Origin: Geofilum rhodophaeum
GTDB taxonomy: Bacteria > Bacteroidota > Bacteroidia > Bacteroidales > Marinilabiliaceae
DNA: 64,000 nucleotides
Direction of reading: 5' to 3'
Assembly: GCF_002210225.1 (NCBI RefSeq)
Contig: NZ_MWUJ01000015.1
Location: forward strand, 1 to 64,000
Both the position numbers and the translations under genes were made by a program. The notes under the pieces are model-generated. The model was not told where the DNA came from. It ran no database searches and saw only the letters and a program-made list of their open reading frames with translations. Below, one piece after another: positions 33,029-42,191 of this stretch (position 1 is the first letter of the stretch; each line of letters opens with the position of its first letter).

Positions 33029-33814
33029 ATGAAGCAAGTAAGAGCGAAAAAATACCTGGGGCAGCATTTTCTGAACGATTTGGATATTGCGCGCCGCATT
33101 GTTGAGAGTCTCCCGACCCCGCCGGCGCACCTGATTGAGGTGGGACCCGGAATGGGGGTGCTTACGCAGTTTTTGGTGGAGCGCAGCGATGTGGATTTGC
33201 ATTTGGTGGAAATTGATTCGGAGTCGGTGGCCTACTTGCACCAACACTACCCGCAGTTGAAGGAGCGCATTGTGGAGGGCGACTTCCTTAAAATGGATTT
33301 TAAGCAACTTTTCCCGGAGCGTTTCTCCATCATCGGCAATTTTCCCTACAACATTTCGAGCCAGATTTTTTTTAAGGCTTTTGAAAACCGGCACCAGATT
33401 GCTTACGTGGTGGGCATGGTGCAAAAGGAGGTGGGGCGTCGTATGGCATCGGGACCGGGCTCTAAGGAGTACGGGATTCTGAGTGTGCTTTTGCAGAGCT
33501 TTTTTGAGGTGGAGTACTTGTTTACGGTAGATGAGCATGTGTTTACCCCGCCGCCCAAGGTAAAGTCGGGGGTGCTGCGCATGACCCGCAACCAGGTGGA
33601 GCAACTCGACTGTGATGAGCGCCTGTTTATCCGTGTGGTAAAGGCGGCTTTTTTGCACCGGCGCAAAACCATGCGCAACAGTCTCCGCAAACTCGATTTT
33701 AACCACGATGCCGTGCTGCATTTGCCGGTGTTTAACCTGCGGCCCGAGCAGCTTTCGGTGCAGGGCTTTCAGGAGCTGACCCGTTTGATCCAGGATCACC
33801 CACGTTGTGAGTGA
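33029..33814 (+). CDS. rsmA: 16S rRNA (adenine1518/1519-N6)-dimethyltransferase
   Basis: KsgA enzyme, 261 residues, that dimethylates two adjacent adenines in helix 45 of 16S rRNA late in 30S assembly. The start KKYLGQHFLNDLDIARRIV is the family opening. The SAM site is EVGPGMGVLTQFLVE, the acidic strand is HLVEIDSE, and the catalytic NFPYN motif lies near residue 106. The helical C-terminal domain carries FLHRRKTMRNSLRKL. The gene is followed after 33 bases by mgtE on the same strand. Divergent from the flippase-like pair. Confidence 0.97.
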   Translation: MKQVRAKKYLGQHFLNDLDIARRIVESLPTPPAHLIEVGPGMGVLTQFLVERSDVDLHLVEIDSESVAYLHQHYPQLKERIVEGDFLKMDFKQLFPERFSIIGNFPYNISSQIFFKAFENRHQIAYVVGMVQKEVGRRMASGPGSKEYGILSVLLQSFFEVEYLFTVDEHVFTPPPKVKSGVLRMTRNQVEQLDCDERLFIRVVKAAFLHRRKTMRNSLRKLDFNHDAVLHLPVFNLRPEQLSVQGFQELTRLIQDHPRCE

Positions 33815-33847
33815 ATCCCTTTTGTGTAACCTTTAATACTTCCGACT

Positions 33848-35212
33848 ATGGCCAATTTTGAACTAACCAGAGAGTTTATTGAGCAGATCAGACTGCTTAT
33901 TGAACAGAAGGATGAGGCCGCATTGACGGAGCTGATTAAGGATTTGCACCCGGCCGATATTGCTGAGATTTATGAGGAGCTGAGCATAGAGGAGGCCAAA
34001 TACCTTTACTTTTTAATCGACGACGATACGGCGGCCGACGTGCTCATTGAGCTGGAGGAGGAGGACCGCCTGCGCTTTTTAAAGGCGCTGCCCAGTGAGG
34101 TGATTGCCCGTCGTTTCATCGATAAGATGGACTCCGACGATGCGGCCGATGTGCTTTCGGAGCTGGATGAGGAGCGCCAGCGTGAGGTGCTGTCCTTTTT
34201 GGACGACATTTCGGTGGCGGGCCATATTGTGGATCTGCTGAACTACGAGGAGGATACGGCCGGTAGTTTGATGGCCAAGGAGTTGATTAAGGTCAAGGAG
34301 TCGTGGAACATCGTGACCTGTCTCCGCAGCATGCGCCGGCAGGTGGAGGATGTGGATGAGGTGTACTTTGTGTATGTGGTCGATAACGACGGCATTCTCA
34401 AGGGGACCCTTTCGCTGAAGAAGATGTTGTTGAGCGGGACCGACACGCTGGTGCGCGACATCTATAACCCCGATGTGATTTCGGTCAGCGCTGAGGTGCA
34501 CTCCGAGGAGGTGGCCAACATTATGGATAAGTACGACCTGGTAGTGCTGCCGGTGATCGACAGTCTGGGTCGCCTGGTGGGGCGTATTACCATCGACGAT
34601 GTGGTGGACTTTATTCGCGAGGAAGCGGAAAAGGATTACCAGTTGGCTTCGGGTATTACCGAGGATGTGGAGTCGTCGGACAGTGTGTGGCGGCATACCC
34701 GTGCACGCATTCCCTGGTTGATGATTGGTTTGGTGGGGGGCCTTTTTGGTTCGCGGGTGATCAGTATTTTTGAGGGCAATATTTCTGAGCATCCCGAGGT
34801 GGCTTTTTTTATGCCGCTGATTGCTGCGATGGGCGGAAATGTGGGCATACAGTCCTCGGCCATCATGGTACAGTCGATTGCCTCGGGCAATCTGGGCCTG
34901 GATACCAACTGGCGCAAGTTGCTTAAGGAGGTGAGCATTGCCTTGCTGAATGCCTCTGCCCTGGCGGTCTTGGTGTTTTTGTACAACTTCTTTTTGGGCT
35001 CGGGGCATGCCATTACCTTTACGGTGGCTACGGCCATGTTTTCGGTGGTGGTCTTTGCCTCGCTCTTTGGCACCTTTCTGCCCCTGTTGCTGAACCGTTT
35101 CAATATTGATCCGGCGGTGGCTACGGGGCCCTTTATTACTACGCTTAACGACTTGTCGGGGATGTTTGTCTACCTGATTCTGTCGTCCTACTTCTTTTCG
35201 GTATTTCTATAG
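33848..35212 (+). CDS. mgtE: Magnesium transporter
   Basis: MgtE-type magnesium channel, 454 residues. The cytosolic N domain is helical and acidic with repeated LHPADIAEIYEEL and DDAADVLSELDEE units (about 35-120). Two CBS domains follow (about 135-255), with HSEEVANIMDKYDLVVLPV and GRLVGRITIDDVVDFI. A connecting helix leads to five membrane segments (about 285-454), including FMPLIAAMGGNVGIQSSAIM with the pore residues. Gating is by magnesium binding between the cytosolic domains. Complete; it converges with a glycosyltransferase gene. Confidence 0.97.
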   Translation: MANFELTREFIEQIRLLIEQKDEAALTELIKDLHPADIAEIYEELSIEEAKYLYFLIDDDTAADVLIELEEEDRLRFLKALPSEVIARRFIDKMDSDDAADVLSELDEERQREVLSFLDDISVAGHIVDLLNYEEDTAGSLMAKELIKVKESWNIVTCLRSMRRQVEDVDEVYFVYVVDNDGILKGTLSLKKMLLSGTDTLVRDIYNPDVISVSAEVHSEEVANIMDKYDLVVLPVIDSLGRLVGRITIDDVVDFIREEAEKDYQLASGITEDVESSDSVWRHTRARIPWLMIGLVGGLFGSRVISIFEGNISEHPEVAFFMPLIAAMGGNVGIQSSAIMVQSIASGNLGLDTNWRKLLKEVSIALLNASALAVLVFLYNFFLGSGHAITFTVATAMFSVVVFASLFGTFLPLLLNRFNIDPAVATGPFITTLNDLSGMFVYLILSSYFFSVFL

Positions 35213-35223
35213 GGGGGCTGCCC

Positions 35224-36267
35224 TCAGCCCCGGTTGGGCATCAGGAAGCCGCCGGCCATGGGGAAGTATTCGATGTGGTAGCTGCTGCTTTCTTCCAGAA
35301 TTCTTTCGATGAAGCGTTGGGTGTTGTCCGGGTAGAGCTGTCGGACCGGAGCCGGCCCTTGCAACCAGCTTTCGATTTGTCCCCGATGTTTTTCGTGCAG
35401 ATCGGGCACCGTGTCAACGCCCATTTGTTGCAAGAGGGCGGCGTTGCATTGCTGTTCGTATTGGTGCTTCATGGGAACTACGCAGAGTTTTTTTCCCAGA
35501 AAGAGGGCTTCGGCCGGGGTTTCGAAGCCGGCATTGCAGAGTACGCCGCTGCATTGAAGCAAACTTTCGGTAAAGGCTTCTTTTTCGATGGGGCGGATGC
35601 GGATGTCCTGAAAGGAATAGGGCCTGCGGGCATTCTTCGAGAAGACTTCCCAGCGGATGTTTCTGAAGTTGGAGAGGAAGCTGATGATGCTCAGGTCGGC
35701 ATAGGCGGGCAGATATACGGTGTAATGGCCTTTGTCGCCCGCTTTACCGGAGCGAATGTCGCTGCGAATGACGGGGGTGGAAACGCCGGGGGCAAATTTT
35801 TGAAAATGAAAGCCGAAGGAAGAAGAGGTGGGGGCATAGTGGCGCAACAAAAAGCGGCCCAGGGGATCTTTGACGGCGGGTCGTGGTGCTGCGGGATGCA
35901 GCACCGCAGCCTGGTGACTGAGGCCGATGCAGCGCTGGCCGCGCAGTCGGCAGGCCCAGGCCGATACGGGCTCAAAATCGGACAGCACCAGGTCGTAGTC
36001 CTTCACGGGCAGCTGTTTGACCTCCTTAAAAAAACGCCGCAGGGAGTTCGACGAAAAGGTGCTTTTGTAGTCGATGCCTCCGTTTTTCCCGAAGGTGAAA
36101 CCGAGTCCCCCCAACTTGTATTTTATCTCCCAGGGAAGGGTCAGTTCGCTGTGGTAACCGCTGACAAGCAGGTCGGTTTCGGCATAGTTTTGCAGAATGG
36201 GCACAATTTCACGGGCCCTGGCCAGGTGTCCGTTGCCGGTGCCCTGTATGGCATAGAGTATTTTCAT
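35224..36267 (-). CDS. Glycosyltransferase family 28-like protein (MJ1255-type)
   Basis: A 347-residue GT-B fold protein. The N-terminus MKILYAIQGTGNGHLARARE carries the glycine-rich GNGHLAR loop of UDP-sugar transferases related to MurG and the MJ1255/VC2487 group. The C-terminal nucleotide-binding half has GVLCNAGFETPAEALFLGKK, the typical donor-site helix, and VVPMKHQYEQQCNA. There is no signal peptide or membrane anchor. The acceptor is unknown. A perfect 11-base inverted repeat lies immediately upstream (36274-36344). The 3' end touches a small hairpin shared with mgtE. Confidence 0.82.
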   Translation of the reverse strand: MKILYAIQGTGNGHLARAREIVPILQNYAETDLLVSGYHSELTLPWEIKYKLGGLGFTFGKNGGIDYKSTFSSNSLRRFFKEVKQLPVKDYDLVLSDFEPVSAWACRLRGQRCIGLSHQAAVLHPAAPRPAVKDPLGRFLLRHYAPTSSSFGFHFQKFAPGVSTPVIRSDIRSGKAGDKGHYTVYLPAYADLSIISFLSNFRNIRWEVFSKNARRPYSFQDIRIRPIEKEAFTESLLQCSGVLCNAGFETPAEALFLGKKLCVVPMKHQYEQQCNAALLQQMGVDTVPDLHEKHRGQIESWLQGPAPVRQLYPDNTQRFIERILEESSSYHIEYFPMAGGFLMPNRG

Positions 36268-36273
36268 GTTCGT

Positions 36274-36344
36274 ATTAATTTGCAGCAGGTGCTGTGCTGT
36301 TGTTTGTTCAGCACTGCAAGGTTACGGCAGACATGCAAATTAAT
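36274..36344. repeat. Long-range inverted repeat upstream of the glycosyltransferase gene
   Basis: ATTAATTTGCA (36274-36284) and TGCAAATTAAT (36334-36344) are perfect complements 49 bases apart. Nested inside, GCAGGTGCTG (36283-36292) nearly pairs with CAGCACTGC (36309-36317). The repeat could be a cruciform, a leader stem or an operator. Confidence 0.45.
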
Positions 36345-36401
36345 GGTGAACTGGAGACTAAGTGATTGTTAAATGTGGACTTTGGGCTGCGCCTTTGCGC
36401 T

Positions 36402-37097
36402 TCAGCCGCACATGGGCTCGATGATGGCGTTGCGGCGGGCCATGCTGCGCTGCCAGCTGGCGTACAAATCGAGGTTGAAACTGCGGGAGTTCCCTTCGGT
36501 CTGTACCAGTTTGCTGCGGCGGGCTACTACAAAGGAGCGCTGGGGCGAAAGACTGCCTACCATGTAGTCGATGCCTCCGTGAAAGCGGTCGTTGAGGGCC
36601 TGGGTGGGCCCTTCGCAATGTACAATGAGGGTGAGCTTGTGACGGGCGGTGAGAAACAGGAGCTGGTCGATCAACTGGTCGCTCAGTGCTTCGCTGCTTT
36701 CGATTTGGAGCACGACGGCGTGCACCAGGCGGTTTTGTTCTATGCCTTGTTCGAGTCCCTGCAGGTTGTCCAGTGCCAGGGGGTGCAGGCGTACTTCTCC
36801 GGCTGCATCGGGACTGCTGGTGTTGGGGTGCGACTTTTGACTCATCCAAAGGATTTCCTGTTCCCAGCTGAGCACGGAGGCCAGGACGGTGGCCAAAGCA
36901 TAGGCACTCTCGTGATCAAACACGATGGTCTCAAAACCGGTCTGGTAAAAGCGGTCGGACCGGATGCTGGTTTTGGACCACATCTGTAGGACTTGGCTGT
37001 CCATTTCTTCTTCCATCAGCACTTTTCCTGCCTCCAGAAAGTCGTTGTTACCCGGGTACATCATGGCGTTGGGACGGTTTATAGCGGTTGTTTGCAT
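36402..37097 (-). CDS. Conserved-looking hypothetical protein
   Basis: A 231-residue soluble protein; no signal peptide, membrane segment or recognised motif. The N-terminal part (DFLEAGKVLMEEEMDSQVLQMW) is acidic and helical. The middle alternates hydrophobic strands and helices (FETIVFDHESAYALATVLAS, HKLTLIVHCEGPTQAL), suggesting an alpha/beta fold. The C-terminus has many arginines (WQRSMARRNAIIEPMCG). This frame is chosen over the long plus-strand frame because its residue composition is natural. Between a glycosyltransferase gene and divergent priA. I do not recognise it. Confidence 0.7.
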   Translation of the reverse strand: MQTTAINRPNAMMYPGNNDFLEAGKVLMEEEMDSQVLQMWSKTSIRSDRFYQTGFETIVFDHESAYALATVLASVLSWEQEILWMSQKSHPNTSSPDAAGEVRLHPLALDNLQGLEQGIEQNRLVHAVVLQIESSEALSDQLIDQLLFLTARHKLTLIVHCEGPTQALNDRFHGGIDYMVGSLSPQRSFVVARRSKLVQTEGNSRSFNLDLYASWQRSMARRNAIIEPMCG

Positions 37098-37320
37098 ATG
37101 CGTTTTTGTGCTTGTTCTGATATTCCGGGGTAAAAATAAGCAGATGGGGCAAGCAGCTTGTCAATGCAAGGTTAAGACTGTGTTATGTTTGTCTTACAAG
37201 TTTATGACAATCAGAAACTAGGGGGCACGTACGGCGACCGGCTTTTTTTTAGTGTTTTTTTGACGAGGGCCTCCGCCTTGCTTTTTGTATCTTTAGCCTT
37301 TGTTTCAAACTTCGCTGAAT

Positions 37321-39786
37321 ATGCCCGATTTGTTTGCCGATATTGTTTTGCCGGTGCCGCTGCCGCGCTTGTTTACTTACAGTGTGCCGCCTGAGTTGGC
37401 GGGGGGACTGGAGACGGGCTGTCGTGTGGTGGTTTCTTTTGGCAAAAAGAAGCTGCTGTCGGGGGTGGTGTTTCGCCTGCACCACGAGGCGCCGCAGGCC
37501 TATGCCTGCAAGCCGTTGCAAAGTGTGCTGGAGGGGGGACCGGTGGTGCTTGCTGCGCAGTTGAAGCTGTGGCAGTGGATGGCCGATTATTACCAGTGTA
37601 CTTTGGGTGAGATTTATAAGGCAGCGCTGCCCTCGGGCCTCAAGCTGGAGAGCGAAACGCGGGTGTACTATAATGCGGACTTTGAGCAGGAGACGGATTT
37701 GCCCGAAAAGGCTTTGCTGGTGTTGGATTTTCTGAGTCGCGAGAAGCACACGACCATTGGGCGACTCAATGAGCTTACGGGATTGAAAAACTGTTATGGC
37801 CTGGTTAAGGCTTTGATGGATATGGAGGCGGTGTTTGTGCATGAGCGCCTGAATGCGGCTTACCGTGCCCGCGAGGAGGCTTTTATTCAGCTTGCCGAAG
37901 GGGCGCGCAGTGAGAACGGCATGCGCGATGCCTTTGATGCTTTGGGGCGGGCTCCCAAGCAGTTGCAGGTACTGATGACTTTTGTGCAGAAGGCCGGCGG
38001 GGTGGAGTCGGTGATGGCGGGTGCCGGCTTATGGCGCAAGGAGTTGCTCGACTTGGTGGAAGGGGGCGCCGGGGCGCTGTCGGAGTTGTTGAAGAAGGGA
38101 ACCCTGGTGCAGGAGCAGCGGGAGGTCTCGCGACTTGCGCAGGAAAGGGTGGAGCTGCAGGAGAAGAAGGCGCTTTCGGAGGTGCAGACCAAAGCCCTGG
38201 AACAGGTGCGGGAACAGCTGTCGCCCGACAAGCCGGTACTTTTGCACGGGGTGACCTCCAGCGGGAAGACCGAGCTCTACATTCATCTGATCGAAGAGGT
38301 TTTGCAGTCGGACCGCCAGGCCTTGTACCTCTTGCCCGAAATTGCTTTGACGACCCAGATTACGAGTCGCCTGAAGGCCCACTTTGGCGATAAGCTGGGG
38401 ATTTACCACTCCCGTTTTTCCGATGCCGAAAGGGTGGAGGTCTGGCAAAACCTCCTGGGTGAGCAGCCTTACCAGGTGATTTTGGGTGTGCGCTCGGCGG
38501 TGTTTTTGCCTTTTAAGGCGCTGGGACTGATTATTGTGGATGAGGAACACGAGCATTCTTTTAAGCAGTTTGATCCGGCCCCGCGCTACCATGCCCGGGA
38601 TGTGGCGCTGGTGCTGGGACGCCACTTTGGGGCGCAGGTGTTGCTGGGTACGGCTACCCCGTCGATGGAGAGTTATTACAATGCGGAGACGGGAAAATAT
38701 GGGCTGGTGGAGCTGGCGACGCGGCACGAGGGTTTGCAGTTGCCGGAGGTGGTGGTGGTGAATACGCGCGACGAGCAACGCAAGAAGCGGATGACGGGTC
38801 CTTTTTCGCCCCAGCTGGTGGCGCTGATGCAGGATGCCCTGGAGCGGCACGAACAGATCATTCTGTTCCAGAACCGGAGAGGCTTTGCCCCTTATCTGGA
38901 GTGTACGGTCTGTGCCTGGATTTCGCGCTGCAAACACTGCGATGTGAGCATGACCTACCATAAGGGCATTCATCAGTTGGTGTGCCACTACTGCGGCTAC
39001 ACCGAACCGGTGCACACGGTCTGCCAGGCCTGCGGCAATCCCTCGCTGCAACTGAAGGGTTTTGGCACGCAAAAAATTGAGGAGGAGATTCAGGCGTTGT
39101 TGCCCGGGGTGCGGGTGGGGCGGATGGACTACGATACCACGCGGTCGAAAAAGGGCTATGAGGACTTGATAGGGGCTTTTGAGCAGGGGAAGCTCGATGT
39201 TTTGGTGGGTACGCAAATGGTGACGAAGGGACTCGATTTTGACCGGGTGAGTGTGGTGGGTATTTTGAATGCCGACGGGATGCTCAACAATCCCGATTTC
39301 AGGGCTTTTGAACGCAGCTACCAAATGATGGCGCAGGTGAGCGGTCGCGCCGGCCGTAAAAATCGCCGGGGTACGGTGGTCTTACAGACCAGCGATCCGG
39401 AGCATCCGGTGATTGCGCGGGTGCGCAACAACGATTTCGCCGGCTTTTATGCCGAACAGCTGGCCGAGCGCGAGCAGTTCAAATACCCGCCTTTTTACCG
39501 TTTGGTGTATCTCACGGTGAAGCACAAGCAGCGGCAAACGGCCCAGGGGGCGGCCCAGGCGCTGGCGCATTTTCTGCGCGAGGTTTTTGGCAATCGGGTG
39601 CTGGGACCCCAGGAACCGCCGGTGGCACGTATTCAGGATGTGCATTTGCAAAAAATTATGCTGAAGCTGGAGCGCCAGGCTTCTACGGTGAAGGCCAAGG
39701 AGCTGATGCAGGATTGCATCAACCGGGTGCTGGCTACTCAAAGTTGGCGCTATGTGCAGGTGGCGGCCGATGTGGATCCTATGTAA
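37321..39786 (+). CDS. priA: Primosomal protein N' (replication restart helicase)
   Basis: PriA reloads the replisome at stalled forks. 821 residues from ATG 37321 (MPDLFADIVLPVPLPRLFTY); an ATG 7 codons upstream is less likely. The N-terminal 3'-DNA-binding domain is followed by the SF2 helicase with HGVTSSGKTELY (near residue 310), the DEEH box in LIIVDEEHEHSFKQF (near 400) and GTATPSMESY. A zinc module has paired cysteines: CTVCAWISRCKHCDVSM and CHYCGYTEPVHTVCQACG. The C-terminal helicase lobe has GTQMVTKGLDFD. Complete. Confidence 0.97.
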   Translation: MPDLFADIVLPVPLPRLFTYSVPPELAGGLETGCRVVVSFGKKKLLSGVVFRLHHEAPQAYACKPLQSVLEGGPVVLAAQLKLWQWMADYYQCTLGEIYKAALPSGLKLESETRVYYNADFEQETDLPEKALLVLDFLSREKHTTIGRLNELTGLKNCYGLVKALMDMEAVFVHERLNAAYRAREEAFIQLAEGARSENGMRDAFDALGRAPKQLQVLMTFVQKAGGVESVMAGAGLWRKELLDLVEGGAGALSELLKKGTLVQEQREVSRLAQERVELQEKKALSEVQTKALEQVREQLSPDKPVLLHGVTSSGKTELYIHLIEEVLQSDRQALYLLPEIALTTQITSRLKAHFGDKLGIYHSRFSDAERVEVWQNLLGEQPYQVILGVRSAVFLPFKALGLIIVDEEHEHSFKQFDPAPRYHARDVALVLGRHFGAQVLLGTATPSMESYYNAETGKYGLVELATRHEGLQLPEVVVVNTRDEQRKKRMTGPFSPQLVALMQDALERHEQIILFQNRRGFAPYLECTVCAWISRCKHCDVSMTYHKGIHQLVCHYCGYTEPVHTVCQACGNPSLQLKGFGTQKIEEEIQALLPGVRVGRMDYDTTRSKKGYEDLIGAFEQGKLDVLVGTQMVTKGLDFDRVSVVGILNADGMLNNPDFRAFERSYQMMAQVSGRAGRKNRRGTVVLQTSDPEHPVIARVRNNDFAGFYAEQLAEREQFKYPPFYRLVYLTVKHKQRQTAQGAAQALAHFLREVFGNRVLGPQEPPVARIQDVHLQKIMLKLERQASTVKAKELMQDCINRVLATQSWRYVQVAADVDPM

Positions 39787-39856
39787 ATACGGTGTTTTTT
39801 GTACCTTTTGCACAGTATTTTTACTTTTTGACCGAAACTAAGGGACGGGGGCGTTG

Positions 39857-39971
39857 TATTTTTGGTGGTGGAAGATCCTTAGAAAAACGCACAACCAAAA
39901 GCACCGCCCTCCGGGGTGGATCAAGTTGGCCCCGCCAGTTGTTTCGACAACTGTTGCGGGGCACTTTTTTT
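39857..39971 (+). ncRNA. Candidate small RNA between priA and rpoN with promoter element and terminator
   Basis: TATTTTTG at 39857-39864 fits the -7 consensus, though no well-spaced TTTG lies upstream. A transcript from about 39871 would run about 100 bases and end at a strong terminator. The interval has no plausible ORF but has structure: a GC-rich CACCGCCCTCCGGGGTGG segment (39903-39919), then the terminator hairpin. It could be a housekeeping RNA; I found no SRP RNA signature and could not confirm 6S. Confidence 0.4.
39929..39971 (+). terminator. Rho-independent terminator
   Basis: GCCCCGC...GCGGGGC outer stem with CAGTTGT/ACAACTG inner stem and a TTCG loop, followed by AC and seven T. 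It could end priA mRNA or a separate small RNA. Confidence 0.9.
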
Positions 39972-40068
39972 GTAGAAGGGGCGCTCTTGTTTCAATATTG
40001 CGGAAATAAGCTTATTTTTGCTTTTGAGCGGTCTGCCATTACAGGCCCTTTTTAAAGTATTCAGATTT

Positions 40069-41529
40069 ATGTTGAAACAGAGTTTACAGCAAAAACTGCT
40101 TCAGAAGCTTTCGCCCCTGCAAATTCAGGTGATTAAGTTGCTGGAGATTCCGACTGCCCAGCTGGAACAGCGCATAAAGGAGGAGTTGGAAGTAAACCCT
40201 GTGCTGGAGTATGCGGGCGATTCGCAGGGGAGCAATGATGAGTACGGCGATGAGGCCGATTCGGTTCCTGAGCAGGAAATGGAAAAGGATGAGCTGTCGA
40301 TCGACGACTACATTCGCGACGACGATATTCCTGCCTATAAATTGCAGTCGCGCAATTACTCGAAGGACGACAAGCACGAAGACATTCCCTTTTCGGGGGG
40401 GACCACCTTTCATGAACATTTGACGGCTCAGCTGGGTTTGCGCATCATGACCGAGCGCCAGCGCAATATTGCCGAATACATTATTGGCAATATTGACGAG
40501 GATGGTTACTTGCGGCGTGAGATTGAGGAGATTGTGGACGATTTGGCTTTTTCGCAGAATGTGGAGGTGGAGGAGCAGGAGGCGCTGGAGGTGCTGGAGG
40601 TGATTCACGATTTTGATCCGCCCGGAGTGGGGGCCCGCGATTTGCAGGAGTGCCTGGTGTTGCAGATGGAACGCCGGGCCAATGAGGCGGAGTCGGCGCG
40701 CCATGCCTATCAGATTTTGAAGTCGCATTTTGAAGAGTTTACCCGCAAGCATTACGATAAAATTGCCAAAAGACTGCACCTCGATGACGAGCAGCTGAAG
40801 GATGCGGTGGATGAAATTTTGAAGCTGAACCCCAAGCCGGGCAGCTCGTACAGCAATCCGATGAGCAAAACGGCCCAGCACATTATTCCGGATTTTATTC
40901 TGGAGGTAGAGGACGGCCAGTTTCAGCTGTCGCTGAATTCGCGTAATTTGCCCGAATTGCGGGTCAGTTCGACTTATTCGGAGATGCTCAGCGATTACCA
41001 GTCGAACAAGAAAAACCAGAGCCGCGAGCAAAAGGATGCGGTGATGTTTGTAAAGCAGAAGCTCGATTCGGCCAAGTGGTTCATTGATGCCATTCGTCAA
41101 CGCCAAAACACTTTGATGACGGTGATGGAGGCCATTCTGGCTTACCAGAAGGAGTATTTTGTGGAGGGCGATGAAATGAGTTTGCGCCCGATGATTTTGA
41201 AGGACATTGCCGATAAAACCAATCTGGATATTTCGACCATTTCACGGGTGTCGAACAGCAAGTACATTCAGACGCACTTCGGTATTTTTCCGCTGAAGTA
41301 CTTTTTTTCGGAGGGCTTGCAGACCGACAGCGGCGAGGAGGTTTCCACACGGGAAATTAAGAAGATTCTGGAGGAGTGTATAGCCGCGGAGGACAAACGC
41401 AAACCATTGACCGACGATAAGCTGGCCCTGATTCTGAAGGAGAAGTCGTACAACATTGCCCGTCGTACGGTGGCCAAGTACCGGGAACAGTTGAATATTC
41501 CTGTGGCACGTCTGCGCAAGGAGTTGTAA
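40069..41529 (+). CDS. rpoN: RNA polymerase sigma-54 factor
   Basis: Alternative sigma factor for enhancer-dependent promoters. 486 residues from ATG 40069 (MLKQSLQQKLLQKLSPLQIQ); the frame opens 17 codons earlier, but that part is unlike the family. Region I is the Gln/Leu-rich start, region II is acidic (about 45-110), and region III holds the core-binding and DNA-contact parts. The RpoN box ARRTVAKYRE lies near 463-472. A sigma-54 gene implies bEBP-type activators elsewhere; none is in the window. A GGGACC/GGTCCC palindrome follows the stop. Confidence 0.97.
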   Translation: MLKQSLQQKLLQKLSPLQIQVIKLLEIPTAQLEQRIKEELEVNPVLEYAGDSQGSNDEYGDEADSVPEQEMEKDELSIDDYIRDDDIPAYKLQSRNYSKDDKHEDIPFSGGTTFHEHLTAQLGLRIMTERQRNIAEYIIGNIDEDGYLRREIEEIVDDLAFSQNVEVEEQEALEVLEVIHDFDPPGVGARDLQECLVLQMERRANEAESARHAYQILKSHFEEFTRKHYDKIAKRLHLDDEQLKDAVDEILKLNPKPGSSYSNPMSKTAQHIIPDFILEVEDGQFQLSLNSRNLPELRVSSTYSEMLSDYQSNKKNQSREQKDAVMFVKQKLDSAKWFIDAIRQRQNTLMTVMEAILAYQKEYFVEGDEMSLRPMILKDIADKTNLDISTISRVSNSKYIQTHFGIFPLKYFFSEGLQTDSGEEVSTREIKKILEECIAAEDKRKPLTDDKLALILKEKSYNIARRTVAKYREQLNIPVARLRKEL

Positions 41530-41561
41530 CGGGACCTGGTCCCAAAAAGAAGAGGAGAGCT

Positions 41562-42191
41562 ATGCGTTTATTGAGCAAGGTGGTTTCGGTACTTTTTCAT
41601 CCCATGCTGATGCCGGTATTGGGCGTTTTTTTGATTTTCAATTCGGGCCACCATGTGGCTTTTATGCCTTTGGAGGCCAAGCGGGTGGTTTATTTGATGG
41701 TTGGACTCACCACTTGTATTTTGCCCTTGTCGCTCTTGCCTTTGTTGTATCAGTTTGGAGCCATTAAGAGTTTTCAGATGGAGACGGCCCGGGAGCGTTT
41801 GTGGCCCGTGCTCTTTACGGCGCTGTTTTACTACATGGGTTACCTGCTGCTGAAACGCATGGGCTTGTCGGGGATGCTGGCGACTTTTATGTTGTCGACT
41901 TTGGCGACTTTGTTGTTTGCGTTGGCCTTTACTTTTTTCTGGAAAATCAGTCTCCATGCCATTGGCATTGCCGGTGTAGCGGGTGCCCTGGCGGCTTTGG
42001 GTCTGCGTTACGGACTGGATGTGTCGCACTGGGTGGCCTTGCTGGTGGTGGCGGGGGGACTCACAGGGTCGGCGCGACTGGCTTTGGGGGCGCATACGCC
42101 CGCACAGGTCTATGCGGGCTATGCGTTGGGCTTTCTGCTTGTTTTTTTCTTCGCTACTGCTCTTCCTTTAACTGAAAGCCGAGTTGCTTAA
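41562..42191 (+). CDS. PAP2-like integral membrane protein
   Basis: A 209-residue protein with about six hydrophobic segments. The C-terminal LTGSARLALGAHTPAQVYAGYALG resembles the third motif of membrane PAP2 phosphatases (S-x-R then H then G), with the usual aspartate after the histidine replaced by glutamine region. The earlier PAP2 motifs are not obvious, so catalysis is doubtful. It follows rpoN by 32 bases and may be co-transcribed. Its end overlaps the end of pdxB on the other strand by 38 bases. Confidence 0.75.
   Translation: MRLLSKVVSVLFHPMLMPVLGVFLIFNSGHHVAFMPLEAKRVVYLMVGLTTCILPLSLLPLLYQFGAIKSFQMETARERLWPVLFTALFYYMGYLLLKRMGLSGMLATFMLSTLATLLFALAFTFFWKISLHAIGIAGVAGALAALGLRYGLDVSHWVALLVVAGGLTGSARLALGAHTPAQVYAGYALGFLLVFFFATALPLTESRVA

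Noticed and set aside
34079-35008. Long minus-strand frame opposite mgtE
   Set aside because: Shadow of mgtE with biased composition; mgtE has complete domain structure.
36366-36989. 207-codon plus-strand frame as an alternative to the hypothetical gene
   Set aside because: The opposite frame (36402-37097) has more natural composition and a normal start; this one looks like its shadow.
38029-39324. Long minus-strand frame opposite priA
   Set aside because: Shadow of priA; no motif, and priA is complete in the same interval.
39857-39971. SRP RNA (ffs) at the priA-rpoN gap
   Set aside because: The conserved apical motif of bacterial SRP RNA (GGTCCGGAAGGAAGCAGC-like) is not present.
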